From positions 1 through 21,219 of IMG/VR virus record IMGVR_UViG_3300020187_000262: a stretch of DNA of 21,219 bases; one strand, 5' to 3'. This document shows positions 18,355 through 21,219 of this stretch, piece by piece. Origin of the DNA: a virus. The notes beneath the pieces are model-generated. The model was given only the letters and a program-made list of their open reading frames with translations. It ran no database searches and had not been told where the DNA came from. A program made the position numbers and the translations under genes. Each line of letters opens with the position of its first letter. The first letter of the stretch is position 1.

Positions 18355-21219
18355 TGGTAATAATTAGAGCAAAAGATAACTTTGGTAATGTAGCTGACTT
18401 AGATGTCCTACAGGAAGCAGAACTTAGATGTGATGTATCAGCTATTGAATCAGGTGATATAGGAAGAGTATTTGGTATCTCATCACAAGAGTTTATGTTG
18501 CCTGGTACTGATAATAATAATCAGTTCTTTGGTAATATATTTGATTTAGGTGCTGAACCATCTGTAGCATTAAACCATACAGTGTTTGCTTCTCTAATGG
18601 TAGATGGTAATGAAATATTCAGTGGTAAAATGTATATCAACAATGTCCTTACAGATGATGAGGGTTATGTGATGTATAAAACATTGATAATTAATGAAAC
18701 CATTGATTTCAATACTAGGATAGAGAATATCTATATGAATGAACTAGACTTATCTAGTTTAGATCATGATTTAACTCTAGCAAATATTACAGGTAGTTGG
18801 GATGGTGATTTAGTAAATGGTGATGTAGTTTACCCATTAGTAGATTATGGTAGTTCTCCTATCTCAAATGTAGCCAATGGAGCTATTGGTGATGCTACTT
18901 TCAATAATGAAGATTTCCCTTTAGATGTAGCTGATTTCAAACCAGGTATTAAAGTAAAATCATTAGTAGATGCTATATTTGATCAGGTAGATTACAACTA
19001 TTCTTCATCATTCCTTGATAGTGATTATTTTGATAAGTTATTTATCTTATCTACAGCTAATGAACAAAGAGGTATAGGTGAGTCTCCAATACAATATTCC
19101 ACACAAGTAAGATTTGATAATGGAGGTACACCACAACCTATAAATGATGGTGTAACTGCTACTGTATTATTCCCTACTGAAGTATATGATAATGGAAATG
19201 CTTATGATCCAGTAACTGGTATCTACACTGTACAAGCAGATGGTGATTATAATATCAATACAACTATTAGATTATTTACTACTCTACCTCCATCTCCTCT
19301 TAACCTAAGAAAGGTAACAGCTAAATTATTTGTAAATGCTTCTTTAGTAGCACAATCAATTGATTTATCTGCATTTGCTCAAACAACAGTTGGTATAAGC
19401 AAATCTATACCAAACTTAGAGATTGGTGATGAGATTAAGATAACAGTAACAAATGAGACTATAAGTAGATTTAGTGGTAATGTTGTAGCAGGTTCAAATG
19501 GTTTCCTAAACCAACAAACTAACTTTCTAAATGTTGCTTCAGTAGGTGCTTTATATGCTGGTACTGTTAACATGAGTAGAATGTTTGGTGATGAAGAAAC
19601 AGTAGTAGATTTCCTACAAGGTTTGATAGAGAAATTCAATCTAGTAATTGAACCAAAACAAGATGAAAGGAATATTCTTATTATTGAGCCTTATAATACA
19701 TGGAAAGAAAATGGTGAGATAGTAGACTGGAGTGATAAATTAGATAATTCAGTTAGAAAGTCAATTAGAGGTACAATGAATGATCAAGCTAAGGTTATTT
19801 CATTTGCTGATAAGGAAGATGATGATATTCTAAACACATACACTCAAGAAACATATAAAAAGATATTTGGTGAATCATTATATTTTGATGATGGTGATTT
19901 AACTCAAGGTAAAAGAGAGATAGGTGGTTTCTTCTCACCTACTCCTATAATGTCAATTGATGGAACAAATTTAGATGTTATACCTCACTTATACAAGAGA
20001 GAAAATGATATCAAAACAGCTCTTAAATTCAACTATAGAATATTACACTTTAATGGTAATAAGGAAATCCAAGATGTAACAGCATATGATGATACAGGTG
20101 CTAATCAAGGTAAAGGATATTGGGTAAGAGATGTAAATACATTAACTAAAACATTAATTACCAGTTATGGTTCATTCCATTATTTGGATATTGATGTTGA
20201 TGATAATTCTCCAGACTTTGACACATCAAGAGATTTGAATTGGAATAATAGAAACCAAGTTCATTTCTCATCACCAGTATTAGCTGATGGTTATTTTGCT
20301 AAAAGAGATGCTGTATATGAGTATTGGGCATTCTATCTAAATGATCTATACCATCCTGAGTCTAAAATGTTGACTTGTAATATTTATTTTACTCCTGATG
20401 AGTTAAAAGATATTCAATTAAATGATAAGATTTTTATTGATGGTCATTATTACAGAATCAATACTATCAAGTCATTTGACTTAACTAAAGATTCAAGTGT
20501 AGAAGTTGAATTAATCAAATCACCAGTTAGACAATTCCAATTCCCAGTAAGAAGAGTATACAATGATACTACTTCAGGAGGTACAGGTGCTGGTTCAGGT
20601 GGTACTTTTAATGATGTTACTTTAGATGATGGCTCTATTACTGCTGGTGGTAGTGGTAATTATGTTTTTGTAGATACTAATTTACCAGTAACAGGTTCAG
20701 GTAACCAAGAGTTAGTAGGTAGAGTAGCTCCATTAGATGGATTTACATTATATGATTCAGGTATTGATAGTGGTTCAGTAGTATGGAAAGCATCTCCACC
20801 ACAAAATACAAATGGTATTAGACCTATTAAATCATTAGGTAATAATGATATTAACTTTGGTGCTAATGAAGTAACAGCTATTGGAAATAATAATACTATA
20901 AATGATCAAACTAGTGTTGTTAATATTCAGGGTACAGGAAATTCAGTTGAATCATTCTCCCAATATGTTCAAGTAGTAGGTGATAATAATACTATCAAAG
21001 ATTCTAGTAATAAGTCAGCTATACTACAATCAACTACATCAGAAATTAGTGGGAATACCACACTATCAACCATTATAGGTGGTGAGGACACCATAATCAG
21101 TGGCTCAGATAAGTCTGTGGTTATAGGCCAGGATTTAACAATTGAAGGAGGTAATTCAAATATTGTAGTAGGTAACTTTGATACAACAACTAAAGTAGTA
21201 AAAGACTTAATCAACACTG
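18354..21219 (+). CDS. Baseplate or tail protein with C-terminal beta-roll repeats (3' partial)
   Basis: An open frame of 955 codons with no stop before the window end, starting in a TAATG overlap. The N-terminal part (QEFMLPGTDNNNQFFGNIF, then SGKMYINNV) and a middle part (ETVVDFLQGLIEKFNLVIEP, ILIIEPYNTWKENGEIVDWS) resemble a baseplate-hub-like tail protein of Bacteroidota phages. A GTGAGSGGT linker near residue 743 precedes a fibre-like segment. The last 130 residues carry beta-roll repeats (AIGNNNTIND, VVGDNNTIKD, IIGGEDTIISG) and a TTTK-VV module like that of the 836-residue fibre. The size suggests a hub with an attached receptor-binding tail. The 3' end is missing. Confidence 0.7.
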   Translation, partial: MVIIRAKDNFGNVADLDVLQEAELRCDVSAIESGDIGRVFGISSQEFMLPGTDNNNQFFGNIFDLGAEPSVALNHTVFASLMVDGNEIFSGKMYINNVLTDDEGYVMYKTLIINETIDFNTRIENIYMNELDLSSLDHDLTLANITGSWDGDLVNGDVVYPLVDYGSSPISNVANGAIGDATFNNEDFPLDVADFKPGIKVKSLVDAIFDQVDYNYSSSFLDSDYFDKLFILSTANEQRGIGESPIQYSTQVRFDNGGTPQPINDGVTATVLFPTEVYDNGNAYDPVTGIYTVQADGDYNINTTIRLFTTLPPSPLNLRKVTAKLFVNASLVAQSIDLSAFAQTTVGISKSIPNLEIGDEIKITVTNETISRFSGNVVAGSNGFLNQQTNFLNVASVGALYAGTVNMSRMFGDEETVVDFLQGLIEKFNLVIEPKQDERNILIIEPYNTWKENGEIVDWSDKLDNSVRKSIRGTMNDQAKVISFADKEDDDILNTYTQETYKKIFGESLYFDDGDLTQGKREIGGFFSPTPIMSIDGTNLDVIPHLYKRENDIKTALKFNYRILHFNGNKEIQDVTAYDDTGANQGKGYWVRDVNTLTKTLITSYGSFHYLDIDVDDNSPDFDTSRDLNWNNRNQVHFSSPVLADGYFAKRDAVYEYWAFYLNDLYHPESKMLTCNIYFTPDELKDIQLNDKIFIDGHYYRINTIKSFDLTKDSSVEVELIKSPVRQFQFPVRRVYNDTTSGGTGAGSGGTFNDVTLDDGSITAGGSGNYVFVDTNLPVTGSGNQELVGRVAPLDGFTLYDSGIDSGSVVWKASPPQNTNGIRPIKSLGNNDINFGANEVTAIGNNNTINDQTSVVNIQGTGNSVESFSQYVQVVGDNNTIKDSSNKSAILQSTTSEISGNTTLSTIIGGEDTIISGSDKSVVIGQDLTIEGGNSNIVVGNFDTTTKVVKDLINT

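Overview
The window is part of a tailed-phage genome (siphovirus-type, HK97-fold capsid module) that probably infects a member of the Bacteroidota, possibly a marine or aquatic one. The host inference rests on three things: capsid, portal, connector and tail proteins that read like Bacteroidota-phage families; gene starts preceded by A/T-rich leaders rather than Shine-Dalgarno sequences; and A/T-rich third codon positions. No host gene, rRNA, confident tRNA, CRISPR array or IS element is visible. I also found no CG dinucleotide anywhere when reading the window row by row, so arginine is always AGA or AGG.

Layout. 1-6.0 kb (+) is the head module: a 5'-truncated multidomain prohead protease (DUF6884-like, XkdF-like, CDGSH-like cysteine tail), a small membrane protein, a 46-residue protein, a 222-bp gap, a scaffold-like protein, the major capsid protein, a tail-tube-like protein, a small virion protein, the portal and a connector. 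6.0-9.6 kb (+) holds an 836-residue fibre with beta-roll repeats, a LamG-like tail protein and a 52-residue holin candidate, closed by two hairpins. 9.75-10.5 kb (-) is an inverted two-gene accessory cassette including a PD-(D/E)XK-like nuclease. 10.5-10.8 kb is a divergent control region with promoters, direct repeats and a possible structured leader.

10.8-14.9 kb (+) starts with a sigma-factor-like protein and runs through small proteins and a zinc-ribbon/GIY-YIG endonuclease to the small and large terminase subunits, ending in a textbook terminator. 15.0-21.2 kb (+) is a tail module: a promoter, a small protein, a tail assembly chaperone with an apparent -1 frameshift at a run of nine T, a neck/tail-completion-like protein, an HK97-gp10-like protein, a distal-tail-like protein, and a large baseplate or tail protein that runs off the window and ends in the same beta-roll repeats as the fibre.

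Working together: the sigma-like protein may direct transcription of packaging and structural genes. The terminase packages DNA through the portal into the capsid built from scaffold, protease and major capsid protein. The connector, neck and tail genes build the tail, the fibres bind the host, and the small membrane proteins probably serve lysis. No tape-measure protein or endolysin lies inside the window.
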